A program made the position numbers and the translations under genes. Shown here in pieces: positions 48,042 through 58,694 of a DNA stretch of 64,000 nt. The notes under the pieces are model-generated. The model did no database searches. It worked only from the letters and a program-made list of their open reading frames with translations, and was not told the origin of the DNA. Source of the stretch: Chitinophaga sedimenti (GTDB lineage Bacteria; Bacteroidota; Bacteroidia; Chitinophagales; Chitinophagaceae); NCBI RefSeq assembly GCF_023156195.1, contig NZ_JAKUKA010000001.1, positions 1,364,001 to 1,428,000 of the forward strand, read 5' to 3'. Position 1 is the stretch's first letter, and each line of letters starts with the position of its first letter.

Positions 48042-49186
48042 TTATCTGAATAAAGCTTTTATTTTCTCTTCCAGATCTTTTCCGGTCAGGTTACTGGCGA
48101 TTATTTTTCCCTGTTGGTCGATGATCACGTTGGCGGGAATACCATTCACCGGGTAACTTTTAATGACCGGGCTTTTAGCCGCCATCAGGTCGGATACGTT
48201 AGGCCATTGCAGCTGCTCCTTTTCGGAAGCCTTTTGCCATGCTATACGGTTGTTATCCATCGAAAATGAAACGATTTCCAATCCTTTGTGGTGGAAGCTG
48301 GTATAGAGCGATTTCAGTTCAGGGACCTCTGCACGGCAGGGTACGCACCAAGAGGCCCAGAATTGCAGCAGCGTATACTTATTTGCTGCGATAACGTCGG
48401 CTAAATGCACGAATTTACCATCAACATCCGGCAGGTTAAAATCAACATACTTTTCCCCGATCATTTTCCCCTGGCGGCGTGCGATCAGTTCGGATTGTGC
48501 TTTGTCCAGGCGGCGGGCGTGCCGGATAACGTAGCTGTTGTTGCCCAGCTTGCCGGCAGCCTGGTTTATGATCTGCATGGCGGCAGCGCGGTCGGGTTCC
48601 AGTTCCAGCATTACCGCGGCCATCGCTGCGGCAGCCCTGTCTTTACCATTGTTAAGTATTTTTGCAGGTAATTACTTCGGATATCGAATCGTTTCATGAA
48701 CTGTTCAATCCCATCCCATTCTGCTTCAGGACTGGTGGCGACACCAGGCTGGCGCATGCGGAACACTTGCCGGTCCGTTTGTACATAGGCGCTATCGCGC
48801 TGATAGCCCAGCAGCCAGTTGTTATACTTTGCCCCGCTAACCTGGGAAAGCCCGGTAGGCGTAAGTTTAAACGTCACTTCGCCCGGCTCGGCGATGATGG
48901 GGTAGGAGTACATCGTTCTTCCCTTGTGGTACACCAACGAAACGTTCATTACCTCTTTTAACGGGTAGTGCAGGGTAAATTTTCCGTTCCGTATGGTATC
49001 GGTTGCGAGTGTTTCCGCAGCGCCATACAGGTCGTACACGAGTGACACCGCGGTTGTATCTACATCCGGGATATAGCCGCTAACCCGGAATTCCGGCGAC
49101 TGCCTGGTTGTGAAAGCAAACAGCGACCCTGTCAGGGCCACAGCCAGCAGTGCGGCGCGGCCATGTTTAACTAATCCTACCATCAT
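48042..49186 (-). CDS. TlpA-like thioredoxin with N-terminal DUF4369 (one frameshift)
   Basis: Repaired to about 381 residues. It has a signal-like hydrophobic stretch (ALLAVALTGSLFAF), a DUF4369-like beta domain (FRVSGYIPDVDTTAVSLVY), a helical linker and the thioredoxin fold with LQFWASWCVPCRAEVPEL near residue 265. The frame is lost near 48620. It lies one base after the SusD stop and one base before the next TlpA gene, so it is part of a tightly packed operon. Confidence 0.87.
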
Positions 49187-49187
49187 G

Positions 49188-50575
49188 CTATCTTGGGTTT
49201 TGAGTGATTTCAGGGTTCATGGCAATATATTTCCTGCCGATCGGCAATACCGTTCGGTTGCTGTTGGGCGGCAGACTGAAATTTCCGTCCGGCAGGGCAT
49301 GCGTTACCGTTATATTGTCGTTGTCGAACATATTGTAGCGGCGTATATCAAACCAACGGCTGCCCCGGAAAGCCATTTCCCGCCTGCGCTCCGCCTTTAC
49401 CAGGCTGAGTGCCTCCGCAGCATCCGCAGCACTCAGCATATAGGCAGTTCCCAGCTTATACCTGTTGGCCCGGAGGGTATTGATGTCCTGCATCGCTTCT
49501 GCCGCATGGCCTAGCCGTGCGTGTGCCTCGGCCCTTATCAAGTAGGTTTCTGGTACAGAAATGCCTTTTGCAGCGGACCTGCCGGACCATTCGTTGCTGA
49601 AGTAGCCGAAATTCTGGCCAAAAGCTTTATCGTTGAAGAAATAGGTTTTGAAACGTAAATCAGCCACTGGATCGTACATGCTGAGCAACGCTGTGTTTGT
49701 GTATACAATAGGACTGATCATCGGCCCGGATTTTTCGAACAGCATCTCGGGGTTACGGAAGTTCTGCGGATAATTCAGTACCTCCGGGAAGGATGGATTG
49801 GGCTGCAGTGCATTGAAGTTGAGCAGCGTGCTGTAAGCCTTCAGGCTTGAGTCTGCGTATAGCAATGCATTGGCGGGATCATTGCGAAACAGGTACGTTT
49901 TTGCCAGCAGGCTGTAGGCGCCGGCTCTGACCGGCCTGTTTGTAAGGCCCACCACCGGCGTTACCGGCAGGTCCGGAAGGGCGGCCAGCAGGTCTTCGCT
50001 GATATAATCATACACCTGTTGCACGCTGGCACGGGGGAGTTGCTCTTCGAAGTCGATTCCTTTGCGGATAGGTACGCCGGCATCCGTAGTGGCGGTAGCA
50101 CTGTACTGTTTACCATACAGGTTTACGAGGATGAAATAAGCATACGCCCGGTGTACCCGGGCCTCCGCCATCAGCTGCTGCTTTTCGGCAGTGGTACCAC
50201 CGGATGAATTCATTACCTGCGCCGTGACGAGGTTGGCCGTATATACCTGGTTATACATGCTCTCCCAATCTGCGTCCGACTCATTTTCCAGGTAGATATT
50301 TTCAGCAAAGCGGAAAGCATTCAGTGCATTGGTCTTGTAATAAGTTTGTGAAAATTCATTGATGGACAAATCATCGTCCAACATGAGGTCCATGCCATAG
50401 GTGCCGAAAAAGCCGTTGGACTTCTCCTTCGCCGTCGTTTGGTCCAACAGCAGGCGGTAGTCGGCCGTTTTTTCCGGGATAAATGCTCCTTTCGGTTTGA
50501 GGTCGAGGTATTTTTACACGCCCCGGCGCCTGTTACCAGCGTAGCACCGATTATATATATCAGCAGTTTTTTCAT
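49188..50575 (-). CDS. SusD/RagB outer-membrane lipoprotein (one frameshift)
   Basis: Repaired to about 462 residues. It starts MKKLLIYIIGATLVTGAGAC; one added A in the T5 run at about 50510-50514 gives the standard SusD start CKKYLDLKPKGAF. SusD helices include ARVHRAYAYFILVNLYGKQY and YSLLAKTYLFRNDPANALLYAD. The C-terminal RagB part has ALSLVKAERRREMAFRG and WFDIRRYNMF. It lies 10 bases after the SusC stop. It probably binds the ligand over the SusC barrel. Confidence 0.92.
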
Positions 50576-50585
50576 GGTCGTGTGT

Positions 50586-53500
50586 TTAGAAATTAGCTTT
50601 AATACTGAAAGTAAATTCGGCCGGAGGTATGAGCAGCAGCGAGTTGTTACTTACATCCGACGCATACTCCGGATTCACCTTTTCCTTGTTGAAGAGGTAC
50701 ACCCCAGGTTACGCGCCTGTGCTGTAAGCGTGATTTGTTGCGCACGCAGTTTGCCGGCGAAGGTTTTGGGAACGGTATAATTCAACAGTAGTTCATTAAA
50801 ACGTACGTTCGACGCCGTGGCAACATGTATATCCGCATTGCGGATGTAGTTATCGTAAACAGACAATCCCGTTTGGCTGGAGGGCATAGCCGCTACGTTC
50901 GTAAGGAGTTCGTCGCCCGGCTTCTGCCAGCGGTTGCCCCAATCTTTATGTACCTCATTCACGGATTCAAACAGGCGGGTATATAATAACTGCGGTACGC
51001 GGAAATGGTGGCCGAACTTATAAGTGAATCCGGTGCTCAATGCAAAGGCCTTATAACCCAGGTTCAGGAACAGGCCTCCGTAATGTGGCGGTACAATAGT
51101 ACCCTGGTAAACCAACGCGGAAGTATTGGTCATCTCTTTCTTATAGTCGACCGCATTACCGTCTTTGTCGTACACCCTTGGCGCACCGGTGGAACTGAGG
51201 CCCGCCCAGCGGTAGCTGTAAAGGTAATTCAGCGGTTTGCCCGCCTGTGCTATTCCGGCTGTGTAGGCGCCCACTGTAGGATTGGGAAAGTCTACGCTGA
51301 GCACCTTATTGCTATTGTAGCTATAATTAAGCGTGGTGCTGAAAGTAACCGGACGTTTTACGATCAGTGCGGTAAGGGCGACATCTATCCCTTTGTTACG
51401 CATACTAGCGTAGTTAACATAGGCGCTGTTGAAACCGTAGGTGCCGTTAACCGTGGCGTTGCCAAGCAGGTCGGTACTGGTGCGGTCATAGTAATCAATA
51501 CTGCCACGGAGGCGGGCTCCTGTCAGCACATAATCCAACCCGATGTTTTTTACTGCGGTTCTTTCCCATCTTAGCAATGGATTGGCCGGATTGGAGATAT
51601 ACCCGTAGTTCAGGTTGGTTTGTGCATCTTTGGCCACTTTCGCAATAAGGAATGGACTGGTACTCTTATCTACGTTACCATTGATGCCATAAGTAGCACG
51701 CAGTGTCAACACTGCAAAAGGACTATTGTCCATAAAAGTTTCCTTATGTACCTGCCAGCTGACACCTGACGACCATAACCACACGTTTCTGTAGCGGTCG
51801 CTGCTTCCGAACAGGTTCGTTTTATCCAGCCTGGCGCTGGCGTTGAGGGAGTACTTGTCCTTATAGGTATACCCTGCGTTGGAAAACACGGATACAAACC
51901 TGTTTTTGATATCGGTAAACAGGGTAGCATCACGGATGTAACTGGTAGTGCCCAGGATGTTCGTATACCCGTTTATGTAATCGAGGTTGGCAAACTGCAG
52001 GGTGGACGGATCGTAGCCATATTTCACCATGGACGATGACTTGCCGGCCACTTCCCTGATTTCGAGACCCGCAATAGCTGAAAGGTTATGATCGTCGCTG
52101 CCGATATTGTTATCGAACTTCAACAGGTTACGAAAGGTATGTGTCTGCAAATGATTCTCGGCCAGACTATAAATACTACCTTTCGGCAATCCGCTCACCA
52201 GCTGGCCATTTTTTACCGCGGTTGAAAAGTTCACCTGGTTGCGCACATTATAGCTTTGTTCATTCTCCAGTACAGTATTGGTACTGCTATAGTTTTCATA
52301 CTGATAAGAGCTGTTGAAGGAAAAACCTTTTGGCAGTAAATAGGTAATTCCGGCCACTGCTGTCAGGTTCCTGTTTTGTGTGATGTTATTTTTGTTCCTG
52401 AACTCCTGCAACAGGTTAAAACTCCAATCGTACGGATACCCGGATTTAAAGAGCGCGTCTTTATCTGCCTGGTAAAAAGTCTGAGGCTGAGGGATGTAGT
52501 TGCCGTTGCCATCCTGCAATTGCTGGTACGGCAGCAGCTTGTTGAGGTCACTAAGCTGCAGCCCGTTGTTGGCATCGTTGATCATTACAAAATTGAGGCC
52601 CATGTCCAGGTGCAGTTTTTTGGTCAGCGCCGTGGATTGAAACAGGTCGGCGGAGAAACGTTCGGTACCGGTCTGGGTCATATACGTGGGTACATTATCA
52701 TAGCTAAATGAGCCGCGGGTACTGCTTTTTCGCCTTTTGCCCCAATAGAGAGGCTGTATTGCTGCCGCAGGGTGTTGCGCATAAACAGGTCGCTGAACTG
52801 CTGTATTCCGTCGTATGCGCGGAGTGAATCCACGATAGCCGCTGCATTTGAAGGGTTGTTGAGATAGGCATCTGCCACGGGGCTGATCGCATTCCTGGGT
52901 TTCCCGTACAGCGTGGTGAGCTTTTTATCTACCTTATATTTTTCGAAGTCGATAAAGGTGTTGGCGGATGCAAAAGGAATATCGTTCAGGTCAGGTTTTT
53001 GGGTGAAGCCAAGCGAAGTGCTGAAGCTTACGTCCAGCGATTTTATAGAAGCCGCGCCTCTTTTGGTTTGAATAACGATAACCCCATTGGCCGCACGCAC
53101 GCCCCAGATGGAGGCTGCAGACGCATCGCGGAGTACGGTAATGCTTTCCACATCGTTAGGGTTGATGGTATTGATATTCCTTTCTACCGGAAATCCATCG
53201 ATCACCAGCAATGGGCTGGCGTTGGCCAATAGGGTGCTTTTACCGCGAATCGTCATGCTGCCGTCGTTGTTAACCAGCAGGCCAGGAACCTGGCCTTGCA
53301 GGTAGCTGGCCAGGCTGTAGTTATTTCGTTTTTCGAGCGTTGCCGTATTTACTACGCCAAAGGAACCGGCAACCCGTTCGCTTGACAGGCGCTGGTACCC
53401 CGTGTTCACCACTGCAATTTCTTTCAGTCGTGAAACACCGGGCTGTAGCCGGATACGACCGAGGGCGAGGGACTGATCTTTAACTTCCACGGGCATCGCC

Positions 53501-54084
53501 AATTTCTCAAATCCCACCGAAGTTGCTTCCAGCGTATATTTGCCAGGGGCCACGCCGGCGATGACGAACTGGCCTTGTTCATCGCTTACGGCGCCTTTGG
53601 CCGTGGGAGACAGCTGTACCGATACAAAAGGCAACGCTGCCCCGTGCTGGTCCGTCATTTGACCGCTGACAGCATAAGTGGTTTGCTCCTGCGGGCGGTT
53701 GCCGGTAACGGGCTTGAGGCGGAGGAAAATATTTTTTCCTGAAACGGTCCATGCTACCGGGTGATTTTTAAAAGCAACGGTCAATGCAGTGTCCAGCGAT
53801 ACCTGTTGAAGCCGGAGCGTAACATTCCCCATTTGCCTGGTGATCGTTTCATCATAAAAGAACACATAACCGGTTTGCTTCTTAACCTCCCTGAAAAACT
53901 GTTCTACGGGCGCGTTATTTAACGTAACGTTTACCCGCTGACTGTAGGTGTTTGCGCTCAATTGTAACGACAACATCATCAGCAGCAGCAGCCTTAGCAG
54001 CCCTGTAAACTGGTTGCGCCCGGGCGGGCGGTCGCCGTGGATTTTTGGTTGATGATTCATAATAGTTGGTTTTTGGTTGCCCAT
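50586..54084 (-). CDS. SusC/RagA TonB-dependent receptor with STN domain (two frameshifts)
   Basis: Repaired to about 1,166 residues. It has a signal region (LLRLLLLMMLSLQLSANTYS), an STN domain (about 50-115, VNVTLNNAPVEQFFREVKKQ), a carboxypeptidase-regulatory-like domain (about 132-210), the plug (SMTIRGKSTL, LLVIDGFPVERNINTINPND, ITVLRDASAASIWGVRAANGV) and the barrel. Frame is lost in an A5 run near 52728 and a G4 run near 50705. One added base at each restores it and gives the ending FTFSIKANF at a TAA at 50586-50588. The start abuts the FecR stop. The STN domain would signal to FecR. Confidence 0.92.
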
Positions 54085-55214
54085 TAAGGGATAATGATCA
54101 CTTTATTACCTTTTACTTTGGTGTTGATACCGCTCATAGAGAGGCCTGTCAATACTTCTGAAAGTTTGGAAGTCCTGGCAATTTCGCCGCTGAACTGCTT
54201 ATCCGGGATGTTTCCTTCGTAGCTAATTTCAATATCGTACCAGCGGCCGATCTGTTGCATTACTTCCCTGATCCCGGCTTGTTTAAATTGGAAATAACCG
54301 TTCATCCAGGCGACGGCGAGCTCCGTATCGGCGTTGCTCACAACATGTATCGTTTGTTTACCGGCGGCGGTGTTACTAACGGATTGCTGTCCCGGCGAAA
54401 GGACCACCGTGTTGGCACTGCTAACTTTCACCTTTCCCTGCAACAGGGTGGTTTTTAACGTCTCCTCGTCCGCATATGCGCTGACGTTAAAACGCGTGCC
54501 GAGTACTTCTATCTGTGTATTATTGGCGGTTACAATAAATGACTGTCTGCTGCTGGCGGCCACTTCGAAGAAGGCCTCTCCCTGTACTTCCACGCGTCGT
54601 TCTTCTCCCGCAAAACTGACCGGGAAGCGGATGCTGGACATCGCATTGAGCCATACCACGGAGCCGTCGGGCAAGGTAAGGCGGTACTGGCCGCCTTTCG
54701 GCGTCGCTAATGTATTATAGTCAGGATAGCCAACAGTCCCTATGCCCGCGGTATATACCAGTGTTCCTCCCTGTTGCTGATTGATCTGCGTATTGCCCTG
54801 GGTGGTGAGTTGCCGGTTGGCGCCGGAGTCCAGGGAGATCACGGTCCCATTCCCGAGCGTGAGCGTGGCCTTGTTGCTTCCCGGCATTACATCTGCCAAC
54901 ACCGGTTGACTGACCGGCGGTGGTTGCTTCGGGAACAGCATCCAGGTTGCCACTGCTGCAACAAGTAGTATAGCTGCCGCATATTGGACCCATGGACGGC
55001 GGTATATTGGCAATACCTGCCGTTGTACGCCAATAGCGCGATCAATTTTTTGCTTGAGCTGCCGCTGCATTTCGATCCGCCGTTCGCCTTCCAGCGTCCA
55101 ATCGTAATCGTTTTGGAGCGTATGATACCACTGTTCCACTGCTGCTTTTTCTTCAGGTGTGCAGCGGCCTTCCAGGTATTTGCCCAATAGTGCCCGGGCT
55201 TCTTTTTTATTCAT
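54084..55214 (-). CDS. FecR-type anti-sigma factor
   Basis: This 376-residue protein has a cytoplasmic N-terminal domain (MNKKEARALLGKYLEGRC...), one transmembrane helix near residues 75-92 (WVQYAAAILLVAAVATWMLF), the periplasmic FecR domain (YRLTLPDGSVVWLNAMSSIRFPV, RRVEVQGEAFFEV) and a C-terminal DUF4974 domain (GIREVMQQIGRWYDIEI). It is the partner of the sigma factor encoded upstream on the same strand, and its stop overlaps the SusC start by one base. Confidence 0.93.
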   Translation of the reverse strand: MNKKEARALLGKYLEGRCTPEEKAAVEQWYHTLQNDYDWTLEGERRIEMQRQLKQKIDRAIGVQRQVLPIYRRPWVQYAAAILLVAAVATWMLFPKQPPPVSQPVLADVMPGSNKATLTLGNGTVISLDSGANRQLTTQGNTQINQQQGGTLVYTAGIGTVGYPDYNTLATPKGGQYRLTLPDGSVVWLNAMSSIRFPVSFAGEERRVEVQGEAFFEVAASSRQSFIVTANNTQIEVLGTRFNVSAYADEETLKTTLLQGKVKVSSANTVVLSPGQQSVSNTAAGKQTIHVVSNADTELAVAWMNGYFQFKQAGIREVMQQIGRWYDIEISYEGNIPDKQFSGEIARTSKLSEVLTGLSMSGINTKVKGNKVIIIP

Positions 55215-55272
55215 ACAATACCGTTTCCTGTTACATTAGTGACATGACGGAAGCAGTAGTGGTAGAGAAAGT

Positions 55273-55286
55273 AAAAAAAAAAAAAA
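55273..55286. repeat. run of 14 A residues
   Basis: The run lies between the sigma-factor stop and the FecR start on the minus strand, where it reads as T14. I see no convincing hairpin before it. It is also a place where the base count is likely to be wrong. Confidence 0.6.
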
Positions 55287-55288
55287 TG

Positions 55289-55888
55289 TCAGTGTACCGG
55301 AGGAATGAGAGAAAGGAGCGTGATAATGGCCACCGGGGCGTATCCTACCTGGCTGCGCAGGCGGGCCAGTGCATTGCTGATCTGTTTGCGGACAGTTTCT
55401 TCGCTGATGCCCAGTTGTGCGGCGATTTCCCGGTATGACAGCTGTTCTTTCCGGCTCAGGTTGAAAATTTCCCTCATTTTTTCCGGGAGGTCATGGATAG
55501 CCATTTATTTTTTCTCTTCCAGGTTGCGCATGTGGAGCAGGGTTTCCGGTGATGGCACTCCGCCGTTGTCCAGCTGATCAGACAAGCGTTGCAGGTAGTT
55601 CGAACGGTTCAGGTTCCGTGCTATATTACGAATCGCCATGTAACGGGCGCTGTTAAAGAGATAGGTGGACAGCGCGTATTGTATCTCCAGTTTTTCTCTA
55701 TTTTTCCAGAGCGATACAAATAACTCCTGCACAATATCTTCTGCTTCCGAATAAATTCTTACGGCCTTCATCACGTGCTGCATCAGCGGGTAGGAGTATT
55801 TGTTGTAGATGGCGGTAAAGGCATCATGGTCCCCGGCTTTCATCAGATCCAGCAGCATAGCATCATCGGTGGCAGCGTAATTAGTCAT
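55289..55888 (-). CDS. ECF sigma factor, FecI type, split by an in-frame stop
   Basis: Together the two parts make about 198 residues. Sigma region 2 (YNKYSYPLMQHVMKAVRIYSEAEDIVQELFVSLWKNREK) lies in the first 127 codons. A TAA at 55505-55507 follows, and an ATG in the same frame comes directly after it. The second part, 71 residues, is region 4 (MREIFNLSRKEQLSYREIAAQLGISEETVRKQI). Unlike the other broken genes here, one base change rather than one added base restores the frame, for example a TAA to CAA change. It could be a true nonsense mutation, two compensating errors, or a split sigma factor with coupled restart. The FecR gene follows. Confidence 0.8.
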
Positions 55889-55996
55889 TCACAAGTACTT
55901 ATTACGGTAAAATTAGAAAAAAGGTTCAATATCCGCTATAAATTAGCCGGTAGTACTGCTATTCAGACTGCTGAGTGGTGGCTGTTTGGCGTTGCG

Positions 55997-56026
55997 GCCC
56001 CGGCTCGGAGAGAACACAGCCGGGGC
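55997..56026. terminator. strong GC hairpin in the gap between DUF305 and sigma genes
   Basis: GCCCCGGCT (55997-56005) pairs with AGCCGGGGC (56018-56026). A T6 run follows at 56040-56045 on the plus strand, the wrong orientation for the minus-strand DUF305 gene, so its role is unclear. The rest of 55889-56088 shows no gene. Confidence 0.45.
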
Positions 56027-56088
56027 GATTTGGGGACAGTTTTTTATGACGGCAGGAGCGGGGCTGATCCGAAGTACGGCCGATGCTT

Positions 56089-56556
56089 TTACTCCCTGAC
56101 CGGAATGGAGTCCTGTGTGCGGTATGTGTGTAAAATCTTTTTCATCAATGCTATTTCTTCCTCCTGTGATCGGATGATACTATCTGACAATGCTTTTACC
56201 CTACTGTCTCGTATATCCGCGTGCTTGCTGGTTAAGATTGCGGAAGAGTGATGTGGAATCATTGCTTTCATATATTGTTGATCACTAATAAAAATTTGCG
56301 CGCGCAACATATAAAGCGTAATGCCAAACACCAGCACTGCGCCGGAGACGATCGCGATATTTCGTTTACGGCTGGTGTACATTCCTTTCATCATGATGAT
56401 CATCAATAAGGCCATGGGGGCCACCATCAGTATACTCATGTACAGTCGCGTTAAACTGAGGTAGATGTGATCGATACGGTCTACATTCAGAAACATTACG
56501 CCGTACATGAGTACTAACGAGATAGCGAGCGTAATAAACAGCTTTGTATAATTCAT
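56089..56556 (-). CDS. DUF305 family membrane protein
   Basis: This protein of about 155 residues starts MNYTKLFITLAISLVLMYG. It has three hydrophobic helices (about 5-22, 38-58 and 68-88) and then the DUF305 signature QYMKAMIPHHSSAILTSKHADI with the two adjacent His residues, followed by a helix RSQEEEIALMKKIL. DUF305 is a ferritin-like four-helix fold often linked to copper and metal handling. The frame is open further upstream, but that part lacks hydrophobic character. The arsenic genes lie 1.7 kb away; no direct link is visible. Confidence 0.82.
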   Translation of the reverse strand: MNYTKLFITLAISLVLMYGVMFLNVDRIDHIYLSLTRLYMSILMVAPMALLMIIMMKGMYTSRKRNIAIVSGAVLVFGITLYMLRAQIFISDQQYMKAMIPHHSSAILTSKHADIRDSRVKALSDSIIRSQEEEIALMKKILHTYRTQDSIPVRE

Positions 56557-56710
56557 GTTACAAACTTTGTTTAAAAACGGCGCAATAATCAAGCCATGGG
56601 CGGCAATCACATCGTTAGCAGATAACGGAGACGGTGACTGGATGTTCATCCTGTAGTCGTTGTGTGTTTTTTCCGTTCGTCCATGTAACTGCCGGATCGT
56701 CGTGGGAAGT

Positions 56711-57076
56711 TCACTGTAATGGAGCATCGGGCGCTTGAATAAGGGGTTCCAGCTGATCCCGATGTGCTTCACCCCAACGGGCTGTCGATTCGATAACGGG
56801 TATCAGCGTTTTGCCTAAAGGCGTAAGCTCATACGTGACCTTTAAAGGTTTTCCTTCATGTACTGTTTTGGTAATGATGCCGTGGCCTGCCAGTTGACTG
56901 AGCTGTGTATCGAGCAACCGCCGGGACGCTTTAGGAATACGTCGCTGCAATTCTCCCGGCCGGTTAATACCATTGTATATGCACCAGATAAGGCTGATTT
57001 TCCACTTTCCATTTATCACTTCCATAAAAAGATGCAGCCCGCATTCCAGCTCGACCGGTAATTTCTTTTGATACAT
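56711..57076 (-). CDS. HxlR family transcriptional regulator
   Basis: This 121-residue winged-helix protein reads CGLHLFMEVINGKWKISLIW at the start, then the recognition part RPGELQRRIPKASRRLLDTQLSQLAGHGII and the wing GKPLKVTYELTPLGKTLIPV. It is a second HxlR gene in the window. It is divergent from the aldo/keto reductase at 57167, which it probably controls; the start codons are 90 bases apart. Confidence 0.9.
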   Translation of the reverse strand: MYQKKLPVELECGLHLFMEVINGKWKISLIWCIYNGINRPGELQRRIPKASRRLLDTQLSQLAGHGIITKTVHEGKPLKVTYELTPLGKTLIPVIESTARWGEAHRDQLEPLIQAPDAPLQ

Positions 57077-57166
57077 ATTGTAAATATCGGCTATTCCGCT
57101 ATTTTTTTGGTACGGCTGAATTTAGCCGTACTTGACTTTACTGGTGGGACGGCTGAACTTTGCGGT

Positions 57167-58137
57167 ATGAAATATAAACTATTCGGAACACAGACTGGCT
57201 TGCAGGCCAGTGAAATTATTCTCGGCGCGGCAAGCCTGGGGCAACGCAGGGGATATGGGGCAGTTGCCGAAGATATCCCCGGGATTTTAGGTGCTTATAC
57301 CGATGCAGGGGGTAATTTCATCGATCTGGCTGACCAATACCAGTTTGGCGAAGCGGAAGAGATTGTCGGACGCTTTATCGCCTCAAATCGCCAGGATTTC
57401 ATTATCTCTACAAAATATACCCTCAGCAGCGAAAAAGCAGCAGCCCCCGCTAGCAGGGGCAATCATCGGAAAGCTATGCGGCAGGCGGTGGAGGGCAGTC
57501 TGAAGCGTTTGAAAACGGACTATATTGATCTTTACATGCCACACTTTGATGATGGATTGACACCCATGGAAGAAATTGCCCGCGGACTGGAAGACCTGAC
57601 GACATCCGGCAAAATTTTATACACGGGCCTCGCAAACTTTCCTGCCTGGAAGGCTGCGGCTATTGCCAGCAGCATCCGGCTCAATGCTTTACAGATCGAA
57701 TACAACCTTGTGCAACGGACGGCTGATCGTGAGCTGATCGGAATGGCAAATCACTATGGCCTCGGCAAGATGTTCTATTCTCCATTAGCCGGCGGCTTAC
57801 TTACGGGTAAATATCGAAACGGGGATACCGGAAGACTTACCATATCAGCGTCGGGCGCTTACCAGGAAAATGCAGTGACCTCCGCTATCATCGACGAGCT
57901 GGAAGCTATTGGTTCAGCAATTGGGGGTACTCCCGGACAAGTTGCGTTGGCCGGATCTTGACAAAAGATGCATTTCCGATCATTGGAGCGCGTACACTTC
58001 ATCACATACAGGATAGCCTCCGGGCACTTCAGATACAATTAGGCCCGGATGACATCACGCGTTTGGATAAAGTTAGTTCAATCGAAATGGGATACCCGCA
58101 CGATCTGCTTGAAGCTGTTCAGCAGTTCAAGCCGTGA
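57167..58137 (+). CDS. aldo/keto reductase (one frameshift)
   Basis: Repaired to about 323 residues. It starts MKYKLFGTQTGLQASEI and has the AKR tetrad: Asp and Tyr in FIDLADQYQFGEAE near residue 50, Lys in ISTKYTL near 83, His in YMPHFDDG near 123. The cofactor end reads FPIIGARTLHHIQDSL. One missing base near 57951 ends the frame early; adding it gives VALAWILTKDAFPIIG and a stop at 58135-58137. The HxlR gene upstream is its likely regulator. The box GAACTTTG, one base off, lies six bases before the ATG. Confidence 0.88.
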
Positions 58138-58276
58138 ACACTCCTTTATGTGTTCTTGCGAAAGCCGCAGCCCGTGATTGCGTGATTCAGCATTTAAAAG
58201 AGGGGATAGCAGTAAAGTTTTCTCGCCCATACTTACTTCAACACCAATCAAAAAAATTTGGTGAGGATTTATTCAT

Positions 58277-58292
58277 ATCGTAATATTGCGAT
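58277..58292. promoter_or_regulatory. ArsR operator upstream of arsR
   Basis: ATCGTAATATTGCGAT is a near-perfect palindrome 13 bases before the ArsR ATG. Its exact reverse complement occurs at 58659-58674 upstream of arsM. Such mirrored dyads are typical ArsR/SmtB binding sites. Confidence 0.7.
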
Positions 58293-58305
58293 AAATCAAT
58301 TATTG

Positions 58306-58638
58306 ATGGGCGCTACCAAGACTACGCTATTTACGAAGGAGCAAAATGATATAGCCATGATGGCGAAGGCTATCGCCCATCCCGCCCGCATTGCTATCCT
58401 GCAATACCTGGTTAAGAAAAATGCATGTGTCTGTGGTGATTTAGTAGACGAGCTAGGACTTGCGCAGGCAACCACCTCTCAACATTTGAAGGAATTGAAG
58501 AATGCAGGTATCATTCAGGGAAATATTGAGGGGGCCAGTGTTTGCTATTGTATAAATCCGAAAGTTTGGAATCAGTATCATATTCTATTTAGCAGTTTCT
58601 TTAAAGCGGTCGATCTGACTGGAGCAAAATGCTGCTAG
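58306..58638 (+). CDS. arsR: ArsR-type arsenic-sensing repressor
   Basis: This 110-residue protein starts at MGATKTTLFT, with a winged-helix fold (MAKAIAHPARIAILQYLVKKNACVCGDLV, then LGLAQATTSQHLKELKNAGIIQG). The Cys pair in NACVCGDL near residue 45 sits in the DNA-binding helix as in classical ArsR metal sites, and a second Cys pair ends the protein (GAKCC). It binds the two 16-bp operators and releases them on arsenite. It heads the ars operon. Confidence 0.9.
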   Translation: MGATKTTLFTKEQNDIAMMAKAIAHPARIAILQYLVKKNACVCGDLVDELGLAQATTSQHLKELKNAGIIQGNIEGASVCYCINPKVWNQYHILFSSFFKAVDLTGAKCC

Positions 58639-58658
58639 CTATTTTTTTACGGAAAGTG

Positions 58659-58674
58659 ATCGCAATATTACGAT
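58659..58674. promoter_or_regulatory. ArsR operator upstream of arsM
   Basis: ATCGCAATATTACGAT is the exact reverse complement of the operator before arsR and lies 20 bases before the arsM ATG. It gives the methyltransferase-reductase-pump genes a second controlled promoter. Confidence 0.7.
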
Positions 58675-58694
58675 AGTTTAAAACTTACAATATC

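Noticed and set aside
55273-55286. T14 on the minus strand as a rho-independent terminator between sigma and FecR genes
   Set aside because: No stem precedes the run, and sigma and FecR genes are normally transcribed together.
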